Source: an uncultured Clostridia bacterium (GTDB lineage Bacteria > Bacillota > Clostridia > Christensenellales > Pumilibacteraceae). Taken from it: DNA of 64,000 nucleotides. Below are positions 41,789 through 50,087 of the stretch, piece by piece. Each line of letters starts with the position of its first letter. Position 1 is the first letter of the stretch. The translations under genes were made by a program, and so were the position numbers. The stretch spans positions 62,001-126,000 of the forward strand of contig CAMSYM010000001.1 in NCBI GenBank assembly GCA_947066105.1, read 5' to 3'. Below the pieces are notes generated by a model. The model saw nothing but the letters and a program-made list of their open reading frames with translations. It did no database searches and was not told where the DNA came from.

Positions 41789-44437
41789 ATGGCAAAAAAG
41801 TACTGTTATCTTTTCACGGAAGGTAACGCCAAAATGCGTGAGCTTTTGGGCGGCAAGGGCGCGAATCTCGCGGAAATGACCAACATCGGTCTTCCCGTAC
41901 CGCAAGGCTTTACGATCTCGACCGAGGCGTGCACTCAGTACTACGAAGACGGGCGTATGATCAACCCCGATATTCAAAAAGAGATCATGACGTACATCGA
42001 TAAGATGGAGAAAATATGCGGCAAGAAGTTCGGTGATAAGGAAAATCCGCTTCTTGTTTCGGTGCGTTCGGGCGCGCGTGCGTCCATGCCCGGCATGATG
42101 GACACCATTTTGAATCTCGGTCTTAACGAAACGGTCGTCAATACGATCGCTACCAAGTCCAACAACCCCCGTTGGGCGTGGGACTGCTACCGCCGCTTTA
42201 TACAGATGTTCTCGGACGTCGTCATGGAAGTGGGCAAGAAGTATTTCGAAAAGCTCATCGACGAGATGAAGGAAAAGAAAGGCGTGACTCAGGACGTCGA
42301 GCTTACCGCCGACGATCTCAAAGAGCTTGCCATGCAGTTCAAAGCCGAATACAAAAAACAGCTCGGCAAGGACTTCCCCGACGATCCGAAGGAACAGCTT
42401 TTCGAAGCTATAAAAGCCGTTTTCCGTTCGTGGGACAACCCCCGCGCCAATATATACCGCATGGATCACGATATCCCGTATAGCTGGGGTACCGCCGTCA
42501 ACGTTCAAATGATGGCGTTCGGCAACATGGGCGACAACTGCGGTACCGGCGTTGCGTTCACGCGTAACCCCGCCACCGGCGAAAAAGGCTTGATGGGCGA
42601 GTTCCTTACCAACGCGCAGGGCGAGGACGTCGTCGCGGGCGTTCGTACGCCTATGCCCATCGCCAAAATGGCGGAGATATTCCCGGCGGTCTACAAACAG
42701 TTCCAAGAAGTTTGCAAAACGCTCGAAAATCACTACCGCGACATGCAGGATATGGAGTTTACCGTCGAGAACGAAAAGCTTTATATGTTGCAGACGCGTA
42801 ACGGCAAGCGCACCGCCGCCGCCGCCATCAAGATCGCGTGCGATCTTATCGACGAAAAGATGATAACCGAGCAAGAGGCGCTCATGCAGATAGACGCCAA
42901 ATCGCTCGATATGCTTTTGCACCCGCAGTTCGACCCGAAAGCGCTTAAAGACGCAGACAAGACTCATGTCGTAGGCACGGGTATAGCGGCTTCTCCGGGC
43001 GCCGCGGCGGGTACTATCGTATTTACCGCCGAGGACGCGGTCGTAGAAGGCAAAAAGGGCAACAAGGTAGTTCTCGTCCGTTTGGAGACCAGTCCCGAAG
43101 ATATCGAGGGCATGAAGTTTGCGCAAGGCATACTTACTGTCCGCGGCGGACAAACGTCGCACGCTGCTGTCGTTGCGCGCGGCATGGGTACCTGCTGTGT
43201 TTCCGGTTGCGGCGACATCAAGATGGACGAAGAAAACAAAAAGTTCACGCTCGCCGGCAAGGTTTATAAGGAAGGCGACTCGCTGTCGCTCGACGGTTCG
43301 ACGGGCAAGATCTACGATTGCTTGATCCCCACCGTTCCCGCCGATCCCAATTCCGGTTATTTCGGCAGAATAATGGCTCTTGCCGACAAGTATAAAGCGC
43401 TCGGCGTTCGCACCAATGCGGATACGCCCGCGGACGCCAAACAGGCGGCGGCGTTCGGCGCGCAAGGCATAGGTCTTTGCCGTACCGAGCATATGTTCTT
43501 CGATCCCAAGCGTATCGGCGCGTTCCGCGAAATGATTTGCGCCGACACCTTGAAAGAACGTGAAGCGGCGCTCGCCAAGATCGAGCCTATGCAACAGGCG
43601 GACTTCGAAGGACTTATGGAAGCGCTCGAAGGTCAGCCCGTTACGATACGGTTCTTGGATCCGCCCCTGCACGAGTTTGTTCCGACCGACGAAGCGGATA
43701 TCGCGGCGCTTGCCCAAACGCAGGGCAAGACCGTTGCGCAGATCAAGCAGATCATCAGCGACCTGCACGAGTTCAACCCGATGATGGGTCACCGCGGTTG
43801 CCGTTTGACCGTAACATATCCCGAAATAGCCGTTATGCAGACCAAAGCGGTCATCAAAGCCGCCGTCGCCGTGCAAAAACGTCATCCCAAGTGGAAAGTC
43901 GTTCCCGAGATCATGATCCCGCTCACGGGCGAAGTCAAGGAAATGGCGTTCGTCAAAAAGACGGTCGTCGCGACCGCCGACGAAGTAATCAAAGCGTCGG
44001 GCATCGATCTCAAATACGAAGTCGGTACGATGATCGAAATACCGCGCGCGGCGCTTACCGCCGACGAGATCGCCAAGGAAGCGGAATTCTTCTGCTTCGG
44101 CACCAACGACTTGACGCAAATGACGTTCGGTTTCAGCCGTGACGACGCGGGTAAATTCTTGCCCAGCTACTATGCCAACAAGATCTACGAATTCGATCCG
44201 TTTGCCAAGCTCGACACGACGGGCGTAGGCAAGCTCATGGAAACGGCGGTCACGCTCGGCAGAAAAGAACGCAAATCGTTGCACTGCGGCATTTGCGGCG
44301 AACACGGCGGCGATCCTTCGTCCATCGAGTTCTGCCACAAGATCGGTTTGGACTATGTGTCCTGCTCGCCGTACCGCGTGCCCATCGCGCGCCTTTCCGC
44401 CGCGCAAGCAAACATCCGTAATCCGAGGTCCAAGTAA
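41789..44437 (+). CDS. ppdK: Pyruvate, phosphate dikinase
   Basis: PPDK interconverts pyruvate, ATP and phosphate with PEP, AMP and diphosphate; in anaerobes it often serves glycolysis. The 882-residue protein has the N-terminal ATP-grasp domain (LLGGKGANLAEMTNIGLPVPQGF, SVRSGARASMPGMMDTILNLG), the swivelling phosphohistidine domain with LTVRGGQTSHAAVVARGMG (catalytic His), and the C-terminal TIM barrel with GIGLCRTEHMFFD, MMGHRGCRL and the terminal LHCGICGEHGGDP containing the catalytic Cys. All domains are intact. The codon choice is more uniform than in neighbours, as expected for a highly expressed gene. A terminator follows. Confidence 0.97.
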   Translation: MAKKYCYLFTEGNAKMRELLGGKGANLAEMTNIGLPVPQGFTISTEACTQYYEDGRMINPDIQKEIMTYIDKMEKICGKKFGDKENPLLVSVRSGARASMPGMMDTILNLGLNETVVNTIATKSNNPRWAWDCYRRFIQMFSDVVMEVGKKYFEKLIDEMKEKKGVTQDVELTADDLKELAMQFKAEYKKQLGKDFPDDPKEQLFEAIKAVFRSWDNPRANIYRMDHDIPYSWGTAVNVQMMAFGNMGDNCGTGVAFTRNPATGEKGLMGEFLTNAQGEDVVAGVRTPMPIAKMAEIFPAVYKQFQEVCKTLENHYRDMQDMEFTVENEKLYMLQTRNGKRTAAAAIKIACDLIDEKMITEQEALMQIDAKSLDMLLHPQFDPKALKDADKTHVVGTGIAASPGAAAGTIVFTAEDAVVEGKKGNKVVLVRLETSPEDIEGMKFAQGILTVRGGQTSHAAVVARGMGTCCVSGCGDIKMDEENKKFTLAGKVYKEGDSLSLDGSTGKIYDCLIPTVPADPNSGYFGRIMALADKYKALGVRTNADTPADAKQAAAFGAQGIGLCRTEHMFFDPKRIGAFREMICADTLKEREAALAKIEPMQQADFEGLMEALEGQPVTIRFLDPPLHEFVPTDEADIAALAQTQGKTVAQIKQIISDLHEFNPMMGHRGCRLTVTYPEIAVMQTKAVIKAAVAVQKRHPKWKVVPEIMIPLTGEVKEMAFVKKTVVATADEVIKASGIDLKYEVGTMIEIPRAALTADEIAKEAEFFCFGTNDLTQMTFGFSRDDAGKFLPSYYANKIYEFDPFAKLDTTGVGKLMETAVTLGRKERKSLHCGICGEHGGDPSSIEFCHKIGLDYVSCSPYRVPIARLSAAQANIRNPRSK

Positions 44438-44478
44438 TAGTGGTTTAACTGCTAACTGACCACAATATATTGTGTTTT

Positions 44479-44514
44479 AAGGCTTATTCCTAAGAGGAGT
44501 AAGCCTTATTTTTA
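44479..44514 (+). terminator. Intrinsic terminator after ppdK
   Basis: AAGGCTTA (44479-44486) pairs with TAAGCCTT (44500-44507), followed by ATTTTTA. Just upstream is a perfect 14-base palindrome CACAATATATTGTG (44461-44474). Confidence 0.8.
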
Positions 44515-44571
44515 TGCCCAAAGCGTCCTAAAAATCGTTAAAAAAAGTTTATTTCCGCATATGTTGAACAC

Positions 44572-44600
44572 TTGATTTTTGCCGAAAAAAGTGCTATAAT
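44572..44600 (+). promoter_or_regulatory. Promoter of the IstA-like HTH gene
   Basis: TTGATT (44572-44577), 17 bases, TATAAT (44595-44600), 22 bases before the ATG at 44622, which has AGGAGGG. Confidence 0.75.
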
Positions 44601-44621
44601 TAAGATAGTAGGAGGGCAGAA

Positions 44622-45170
44622 ATGACAAACTATAGAGCAATATTGTTATACTATTCCAAAGGCAATACTAATACTCAAATTGCCACTATTTGCGAATGCT
44701 CTCGTACTACGGTTATTAAAGTAATAAAGCGTGCGAAAGAGCTTAATTTGCAGTTTCCGGTTTCTGATTCCATATCCGATCAGCAGCTTTTTCTTATGCT
44801 TTATCCCAAAAGAGGTAGAAGACAAGAATATTATTGCCCCGATTACTATCTTTTGGACAAAGACAGAAAGAAAAGGAGCTTTTCCAAGTTCCGCGCATGG
44901 CTGAAATATTGCCGTGTTTGTGCAAGAGAAGGGCGCAAAGCCTACAAGAAGACCCAGTTCTATAAACTGTATTATTTGCACTCGCATAAACCTTTTATAA
45001 GAGCTACGTCCAGCAAGAACCTGATGCAAATCAGGCTTTATGAAGCTCTTGCCGAGAGAATACTCAAAAAATATGGACCCGATCATTTCGCTTTTTTGGA
45101 ATTTGACCAAGAAAGAGCGGCGTGGTGCAGTAAACTACGGTTAGACAAACATAAACTATGGGCTGTTTAG
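44622..45170 (+). CDS. IS21 IstA-like N-terminal HTH protein without transposase domain
   Basis: This 182-residue protein begins TNYRAILLYYSKGNTNTQIA and continues CECSRTTVIKVIKRAKELNL, which is the helix-turn-helix start of IS21-type IstA transposases, followed by a segment like DQQLFLMLYPK and a region (YKKTQFYKLYYLHS) comparable to IstA's second domain. The DDE catalytic domain is absent and no istB follows. The end (DQERAAWCSKLRLDKHKLWAV) is not IstA-like. It is either a domesticated DNA-binding protein or a fragment. It has its own promoter, a strong ribosome binding site and a terminator, so it appears to be expressed. The base composition is more AT-rich than the chromosome to the left, and I take it as the start of the mobile element. 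Confidence 0.6.
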   Translation: MTNYRAILLYYSKGNTNTQIATICECSRTTVIKVIKRAKELNLQFPVSDSISDQQLFLMLYPKRGRRQEYYCPDYYLLDKDRKKRSFSKFRAWLKYCRVCAREGRKAYKKTQFYKLYYLHSHKPFIRATSSKNLMQIRLYEALAERILKKYGPDHFAFLEFDQERAAWCSKLRLDKHKLWAV

Positions 45171-45182
45171 CTTTCGTTTTTA

Positions 45183-45208
45183 CCCGATAAAAATTTATCG
45201 GGCATTTT
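45183..45208 (+). terminator. Terminator after the IstA-like gene
   Basis: CCCGATAAA (45183-45191) pairs with TTTATCGGG (45194-45202), followed by CATTTTGG; the T-run is short, so efficiency is uncertain. Confidence 0.55.
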
Positions 45209-45324
45209 GGCATAGAAAAATATTTTGTAATTTCGGTTTGTTTTCGGGAATATCCTAAAACTCCCTGCGTTTTTCTTTGTGTTACCCAAGTATGGGAATA
45301 AGAAAGCGTAAGGAGTTTTTAATT

Positions 45325-45933
45325 ATGGCAAAGAAATGCGAATCGAACGATATATGCAGCGGGATGCTGGATTTGCTTGTCAGTCGCGGAGTTGTCGAGG
45401 ATAAGAGAATTGTCAATCCCAAGGTGAGAATGGATAAGCAAAAAAGAAATCAGATGGCTTATCACAATACCGAACTGCTCTTAAAGCATTATAGGGACAT
45501 TGTCTGGTTATTGGAATGTTTCCCCGATACGATAGCGGAGGAGCTGGAAGAGCCGTTGAAAGACGTCGATGAGCTGATAGACAAGCTCGATCTCGAAATG
45601 GCAAAAGGCAATAGGCGAGTAGAGAACAGGATGAAAAGTCTGGAAGCCACAAGATTGATGTTGGACAGAATCAACGATGCGCTTACCGTATTGAAGAAGA
45701 AGCCGCGCGACGGTGAAATGCTCTACGAACTTATCAGGCTTACATATATCGAACCTGAAAAATTGACGCATAACGAACTTCTCTTTCGGTTAAGTATCTC
45801 ATCGCGGCAATATTATCGATACAAAGAACAGGCTTTTGCCGTAATTTCGTTGCGGCTTTGGTCGGCTCCGGATAGGGATACCGACGCATGGCTCGAAATA
45901 CTTTCGCTAATGGATCAAAACGACGATAAATGA
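45325..45933 (+). CDS. ArpU/sigma-like regulator of the mobile element
   Basis: This 202-residue protein starts at ATG 45325 behind GTAAGGAG. It is almost wholly helical, with a coiled-coil half (NTELLLKHYRDIVWLLECF) and a C-terminal helix-turn-helix region (THNELLFRLSISSRQYYRYKE) like the sigma-70 region 4 part of ArpU and related phage or element activators. Such proteins turn on late or transfer genes. Its place ahead of the transfer module fits that role. The family assignment is by pattern only. Confidence 0.55.
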   Translation: MAKKCESNDICSGMLDLLVSRGVVEDKRIVNPKVRMDKQKRNQMAYHNTELLLKHYRDIVWLLECFPDTIAEELEEPLKDVDELIDKLDLEMAKGNRRVENRMKSLEATRLMLDRINDALTVLKKKPRDGEMLYELIRLTYIEPEKLTHNELLFRLSISSRQYYRYKEQAFAVISLRLWSAPDRDTDAWLEILSLMDQNDDK

Positions 45934-45943
45934 TTTGTTCCGA

Positions 45944-45972
45944 TTGATTTATGAGAATTGTTGTGGTATAAT
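45944..45972 (+). promoter_or_regulatory. Promoter of the small zinc-ribbon protein
   Basis: TTGATT (45944-45949), 17 bases, TATAAT (45967-45972), 26 bases before the ATG at 45999. Confidence 0.7.
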
Positions 45973-45998
45973 AAGAAAGCTTTGGAGGATATTAGAAT

Positions 45999-46166
45999 AT
46001 GAATTATTTTACCTGCAATATATGCCGATATACTTTTTGCACGGAAGAAGAATGCGAACGTTGTCCCGATTGCGGGAAAAAGGATTTACGTCCCGCAACC
46101 GAAGAAGAGATAGCGCAGTATCAAAAATTCCGTGAAGAATTCAAAGATAATAAATCAAATTGTTAG
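45999..46166 (+). CDS. Small rubredoxin-like zinc-ribbon protein
   Basis: This 55-residue frame begins at ATG 45999 behind TTTGGAGGA. It has Cys-Asn-Ile-Cys at residues 6-9 and Cys-Pro-Asp-Cys-Gly at 22-26, a four-cysteine zinc-ribbon knuckle, then an acidic helix (EEEIAQYQKFREEFKD). It could bind metal and act as an adaptor or regulator. The spacing and promoter support it as a real gene. Confidence 0.65.
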   Translation: MNYFTCNICRYTFCTEEECERCPDCGKKDLRPATEEEIAQYQKFREEFKDNKSNC

Positions 46167-46169
46167 AAT

Positions 46170-46200
46170 AAGAGCCGATGTCAAACGCCTTGGCTTTTTG
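46170..46200 (+). terminator. Probable terminator after the zinc-ribbon gene
   Basis: AGAGCC (46171-46176) pairs with GGCTTT (46192-46197) with one G-T pair, and the arm runs into TTTTTG. The stem is short. Confidence 0.5.
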
Positions 46201-46292
46201 TTTGTATTATTCCGAAAAACGCGATAATAATCCGCGCATTTTTTGTCTATTTTTTGCGTAAAAGTTGCGTATAAATTGGCAGTAAAATGCGG

Positions 46293-46321
46293 ATGACATG
46301 CAAATGCAAATGTGCTATTAT
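46293..46321 (+). promoter_or_regulatory. Promoter of the conjugation module
   Basis: ATGACA (46293-46298), 17 bases, TATTAT (46316-46321). The first start codon is 90 bases downstream, leaving room for a regulatory leader. Confidence 0.5.
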
Positions 46322-46351
46322 GGTAGTGTCGAAAATTGAACGCAGCAGATG

Positions 46352-46383
46352 AGCGTCGTACTCAAGCGGTACGGCGCTTTTTC
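46352..46383 (+). terminator. Terminator in the leader of the conjugation module (attenuator candidate)
   Basis: AGCGTCGTAC (46352-46361) pairs with GTACGGCGCT (46369-46378), one mismatch, 7-base loop, followed by TTTTTC. It lies between the promoter and the pilin gene, so transcription of the transfer genes would need read-through or antitermination. Confidence 0.6.
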
Positions 46384-46410
46384 TATGCAAAAATAACAAG
46401 GAGGTTCGAT

Positions 46411-46776
46411 ATGTTAAATCAAAAAGCCAAACAGAACAAAGGAGCGGTTATAGCGTACTGGCTGATAGTGGCGGCATTACTTGCTTTCATTATTAGTATA
46501 AGACCGGTTATGGCAGCCGAAGAAACGGTGTGGGACAGGTTCTCTGCTATCATGAACGATTTCTACGGTAAGCTTCTCGGAATCAGTACCATTGTGGCTG
46601 TGACGATGGCGGCGATCGCATTGATTATCAGAATGGTATCCAAAAACCAAAAGACAGTCGATGAAGCAACCGCTTGGATCAAGCGCATTGTTATAACGTG
46701 GATTATCCTGAACTCTATCGGATTGATTGTGGCATACATTCAGCCGCTTATCGCCGGTGGAAATTACGGAGGATAG
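46411..46776 (+). CDS. VirB2/Maff2-type pilin-like protein
   Basis: This 121-residue protein starts at ATG 46411 behind CAAGGAGG. It has a signal-like hydrophobic segment (AYWLIVAALLAFIISI) ending in PVMAAEE, then two membrane helices (LLGISTIVAVTMAAIALIIRMV and IVITWIILNSIGLIVAYI) and a glycine-rich end (AGGNYGG). That is the VirB2-like pattern of Firmicutes conjugative elements; these proteins are major components of the mating channel. It is the first gene after the leader and heads the transfer operon. Confidence 0.75.
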   Translation: MLNQKAKQNKGAVIAYWLIVAALLAFIISIRPVMAAEETVWDRFSAIMNDFYGKLLGISTIVAVTMAAIALIIRMVSKNQKTVDEATAWIKRIVITWIILNSIGLIVAYIQPLIAGGNYGG

Positions 46777-46792
46777 GTAGGAGAAAAAGGTT

Positions 46793-47878
46793 ATGATACT
46801 CGATTGGATTTTCGAGGGTATTGTAAACTGGGTAAGCAGCATAGTAACCAAGTTAATGGATGCAGTTTCGGGGTTGTTTCTCGGCGCGCTGGGTACCGAT
46901 ATGACGGCTATGGAAGAATATTTCCCGTTTGTCGCAAGAGCATTTACCATAATGCAATATACGGCTTGGGTAATTCTGTTCCTGATAACGGTATGGCAGT
47001 TGTTCCGAGCGTTCGGAGGTAATTTGAATGAATCCGAAAGCCCCGGACCGCTTGTGCTCCGCAGTGCGTTATTCGCATTTCTTATTTACTATGCAAAGCC
47101 CATTTTCTTATATATTCTCAAAATAGCTACGGCGCCGTACACCGCCTTAATGGACGTCTCTATGGGAAGCGATCGTTTTACGTTTGCAGGCATAGAAAAC
47201 GTAATAAAGAACGGGCTTACGAACTTTATTTCGGATATGTCGGTGGTGGGTGCAATACTCGTAATTATACTAATGATTGCGCTTGGATGGAATTATTTCA
47301 AGCTGCTTCTTGAAGTGGTTGAAAGATATGTCGTTGTGGGCGTCCTTTGTTATACTTCGCCATTGGCGTATTCGATGGGCGCATCCAAAACGACAAGTCA
47401 GGTGTTCAAATCCTGGTGCAGAATGGTTGGTTCACAGCTCTTGATGCTTATCATGAACGTGTGGTTCTTGCGGGCTTTCAGTAGCTCGGTAGGACAGTTT
47501 GTGGGGAGCGGCGGAGCATTGACAACGGGCAAAGGCAGTGTTTTCCTGTGGCTGTTCTGCGCTATTGCATTCTTGAAGGTAGCGCAGCGCTTCGATACAT
47601 ATCTTGCAACAATCGGTCTTAATGCGGCGCAGACAGGCGCGGGTATCGGTATGGAAATGCTGGTTGCCGCAAGAGTGCTCACGGGCTTCGGCGGCGGTGG
47701 ATTGAGAAGCGCAGGTAGCGTATTTCGCGGTGTGCCTTCGGGCGGAGTCGGCGGCGGTGGCTTTTTTGCAGGATTTGCCAATCGTTTCCGTGGAATTCCT
47801 ATGTTCGGGATTCCGTCGTTCAGGGCGGAACGCGGATGGGTATGGGCGGTCCTATGGGATTTGTCGCCCGAGCCGTAG
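46793..47878 (+). CDS. VirB6/TrbL-like conjugation channel protein, 5' part of a frameshifted gene
   Basis: This 361-codon frame encodes a multi-helix membrane protein with segments such as YTAWVILFLITVWQLFRAF, FAFLIYYAKPIFLYILKIA, VVGAILVIILMIALGWNYF and VFLWLFCAIAFLKVAQRFD, then a glycine-rich stretch (GGGGLRSAGSVF). It is the VirB6-type inner membrane channel subunit. Real homology appears to end near codon 334 (RFRG, about base 47794). After that the frame reads unrelated residues up to the stop at 47878. The next frame (47836-48873) continues the protein, so the gene carries a one-base deletion or requires a frameshift. Confidence 0.75.
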   Translation: MILDWIFEGIVNWVSSIVTKLMDAVSGLFLGALGTDMTAMEEYFPFVARAFTIMQYTAWVILFLITVWQLFRAFGGNLNESESPGPLVLRSALFAFLIYYAKPIFLYILKIATAPYTALMDVSMGSDRFTFAGIENVIKNGLTNFISDMSVVGAILVIILMIALGWNYFKLLLEVVERYVVVGVLCYTSPLAYSMGASKTTSQVFKSWCRMVGSQLLMLIMNVWFLRAFSSSVGQFVGSGGALTTGKGSVFLWLFCAIAFLKVAQRFDTYLATIGLNAAQTGAGIGMEMLVAARVLTGFGGGGLRSAGSVFRGVPSGGVGGGGFFAGFANRFRGIPMFGIPSFRAERGWVWAVLWDLSPEP

Positions 47879-48873
47879 GCGGGCTTGCCGCAAGGAACGG
47901 CGCAAGCCTTACGGGGAACTCGATTTCTTCCGTAGCGGGGAAAACGCCGAACGTGTCCGGCACAATTTCGGGCGATATTGCAGACAGAAGTCTTCCTAAC
48001 TATATGCCGCATTTAGCGGGGAAGAATCTTTCGGGAACGGAGATTTCGGGCGGTAAAATCACAACCGATATGTTAGGCGCAGACGGTAAATCCGCAAGAC
48101 TGAGTTTCTATAACGCCGCGCAGTTTGAAGAACCGTCGGGACCGCATTCGGTAGTGAGCGCGGCAGACGGCAGCAAATGGTATCAGACGGCGAGCGGGGA
48201 AGGTGCAGCAAATGCCTTTGATACACCGAGCTTTAACGGCACAGAGAGCGGAGAAACGCTTTCCGGCGTATTCCCCGGAATACAGGACGGAACGACGCTT
48301 CGGACGGTCGATAACGGAATTATAGAGGCTACAACCGACGGCGGCAATTCTCTTTGGTACAGCAGCGCGGCATTCGATGAGCCTACGGCACCCCACAGTA
48401 TTGTGCAGGCTTCGGACGGTATGGAATGGTACGCTATGAGTCCCAATGCAAGCGCTCCCGCTTTTGAAGTCGGCGACGATGCTGCGGCGTATAATCAGGC
48501 TGTTTTTCAAAGCTTTATGCCGGGATATACGCAACCGATCAGTAGCGCAGACGGAACGTATGCACCCGACGGTCGCTTTGAAGTACGCCATGAGGATGGT
48601 TCGGGGACTATGTTTTATGATGCGACTCGGTATTCTACGCCGCACGGTGCGTATGAAACTTACAGCGATGCGAGCGGTAATAACTGGTATGCCGTACACG
48701 GTTCGCCTTCGACGGAGCGTGTTCCCGTATATGAACACGGTGCGCCCATTTACGACGGAGATAACGTAAGAACGGTGCAAAGGGCAACGGTAAAATACGG
48801 ATCGTCGCCCTCTAAGTACAGCAATCCGCAAGCGAGAACGGGCGAGGCGCATAAGCCTAACAGAAAGAAATAG
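47836..48873 (+). CDS. VirB6/TrbL-like protein, 3' part of the frameshifted gene
   Basis: This frame opens at ATG 47836, but its protein-like reading extends upstream without a stop: from about 47794 it gives NSYVRDSVVQGGTRMGMGG, joining directly to RFRG of the preceding frame. The body has repeated units of about 50 residues of the type PSGPHSVVSAADGSKWYQT, TAPHSIVQASDGMEWYA and TPHGAYETYSDASGNNWYA, the soluble C-terminal domain usual in element VirB6 proteins. It ends Lys-rich (PNRKK). There is no ribosome binding site before 47836, so it is probably not translated independently. Full gene 46793-48873. Confidence 0.7.
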   Translation: MGMGGPMGFVARAVGGLAARNGASLTGNSISSVAGKTPNVSGTISGDIADRSLPNYMPHLAGKNLSGTEISGGKITTDMLGADGKSARLSFYNAAQFEEPSGPHSVVSAADGSKWYQTASGEGAANAFDTPSFNGTESGETLSGVFPGIQDGTTLRTVDNGIIEATTDGGNSLWYSSAAFDEPTAPHSIVQASDGMEWYAMSPNASAPAFEVGDDAAAYNQAVFQSFMPGYTQPISSADGTYAPDGRFEVRHEDGSGTMFYDATRYSTPHGAYETYSDASGNNWYAVHGSPSTERVPVYEHGAPIYDGDNVRTVQRATVKYGSSPSKYSNPQARTGEAHKPNRKK

Positions 48874-48883
48874 GAGGTGCGTT

Positions 48884-49771
48884 ATGCAAAACGGTTCTGA
48901 CATACAGTCGCTCGGCGATGGATCGGACAATATGGGCAATGCGGCAACGCAGGGCTTGAAGGCGGCAAAGAAAGCGGGAAAAATGGCGGGAAATGCGGCG
49001 GCAAAAGGAGCGGAAGAAGCAACCAAAGCCGCCGCAGGCGCTGCCGTAAAAGCCGGCGTGCAAACGGGTAAAGCCGTCGCAAACGTAGCGGCGGGGACGG
49101 CGGCAGGCGGACCGTGGGGCGCGATAATCGCGGCGGCGTGGTCTATGCGACATACGCTTTTCAAAGTGCTAATTTCGATTTGTCTTGTGGTCGTATTTAT
49201 CGTGGTAATTATCGTTTCGTTGCCGAGTATCATATTCCAAAATATATTCGGGCTTGACGAAGGCGCAAGCTTCACCGATTCTTATAACGATTTAAGCTAT
49301 TCGATTACGGACGTCATTCAACAGGCGTATCAAGATTCGCTATTATCGGTAGACAGTATTATCGACGAAGGCGGATACGATTACGGTAGGTCGAAAGGTG
49401 CATTAAAGGATAACGCCAATCCCACGCAGGGCTTCGATCCGGCGTATATTATCGCGGCGTATTCCGTGTCTATGCTACAAGAAAATACGACAAAGGACGA
49501 TATGCTGGGCAAATTGAACGGCGTATCGGCACTGATGTTCCCCGTAACCTATGTCGTGCGCCAAGTGGAAGAATTCTTTGAAGATCCGTTGGGATTTATC
49601 TTTTCGGAGATAACGACATTTGTAGAGTGCGTTATTCATCCGTTCGATAACTCGGCGATACTCAAAGCATTCGGGATAGATTTGGATGCAAAGTACGGCA
49701 GCTTCGACATAACATACGGGGAAGCAATAGATGATATGGCCGAAGGATTACGGCTAAGTTTAGGAGGTTAA
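48884..49771 (+). CDS. Membrane protein of the transfer module (CD1108-like N-terminal region)
   Basis: This 295-residue protein starts at ATG 48884 behind TAGGAGGTG. Residues 1-85 are Ala/Lys/Gly-rich with a cytoplasmic look (AAKKAGKMAGNAAAKGAEEA); a strong membrane helix lies at about 93-115 (LFKVLISICLVVVFIVVIIV); the rest is extracytoplasmic. In related elements a protein in this place carries a cell-wall hydrolase domain (lysozyme and/or NlpC type). I find no such domain here, so it seems to be the anchor part only. Position between VirB6 and PrgI supports a transfer-channel role. Confidence 0.6.
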   Translation: MQNGSDIQSLGDGSDNMGNAATQGLKAAKKAGKMAGNAAAKGAEEATKAAAGAAVKAGVQTGKAVANVAAGTAAGGPWGAIIAAAWSMRHTLFKVLISICLVVVFIVVIIVSLPSIIFQNIFGLDEGASFTDSYNDLSYSITDVIQQAYQDSLLSVDSIIDEGGYDYGRSKGALKDNANPTQGFDPAYIIAAYSVSMLQENTTKDDMLGKLNGVSALMFPVTYVVRQVEEFFEDPLGFIFSEITTFVECVIHPFDNSAILKAFGIDLDAKYGSFDITYGEAIDDMAEGLRLSLGG

Positions 49772-49772
49772 A

Positions 49773-50087
49773 ATGCAAGAAAACGAAATTTTATATCCCA
49801 TTCCGCCGAACTATACGGATTCGGGTAAAATATTCGGCGGTATGGTATCGCCGAGAAATCTTGTAGAGGCGATTTTGCTTGTGTTTGTTTTCGGCTTTAT
49901 CGAATTCAAACTGATACCGATGAGTGAAACGGTAAGGATTATCGTAATGGCAGTTACGCTGTTGCCGCTCTTTATGGTCGCGCTTATCGGAATTGACGGC
50001 GATTCGCTGTTACAACGGCTGAAACACGTTTTTAAGTTTATTGTCAATAAAAGAAAGCTCAAACGCAAGGAGGGCAAACTCTCGTGA
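49773..50087 (+). CDS. PrgI-family membrane protein
   Basis: This 104-residue protein starts at ATG 49773, one base after the previous stop, behind TTAGGAGG. It has a short head (ILYPIPPNYTDSGKIFGGMV), then two membrane helices (LVEAILLVFVFGFIEFKL and VRIIVMAVTLLPLFMVALIG), and a basic tail (KFIVNKRKLKRKEGK). That matches PrgI/VirB3-like proteins, which in these elements are always encoded just before the VirB4 ATPase, as here. It overlaps VirB4 by four bases. Confidence 0.82.
   Translation: MQENEILYPIPPNYTDSGKIFGGMVSPRNLVEAILLVFVFGFIEFKLIPMSETVRIIVMAVTLLPLFMVALIGIDGDSLLQRLKHVFKFIVNKRKLKRKEGKLS

Noticed and set aside
41759-44407. 882-codon open frame on the minus strand across ppdK
   Set aside because: It mirrors the highly biased codons of ppdK; no family resemblance and no start signals.
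46336-46410. Extended start of the VirB2-like protein at 46336
   Set aside because: The extension would run through the leader terminator; the ATG at 46411 has a strong ribosome binding site.
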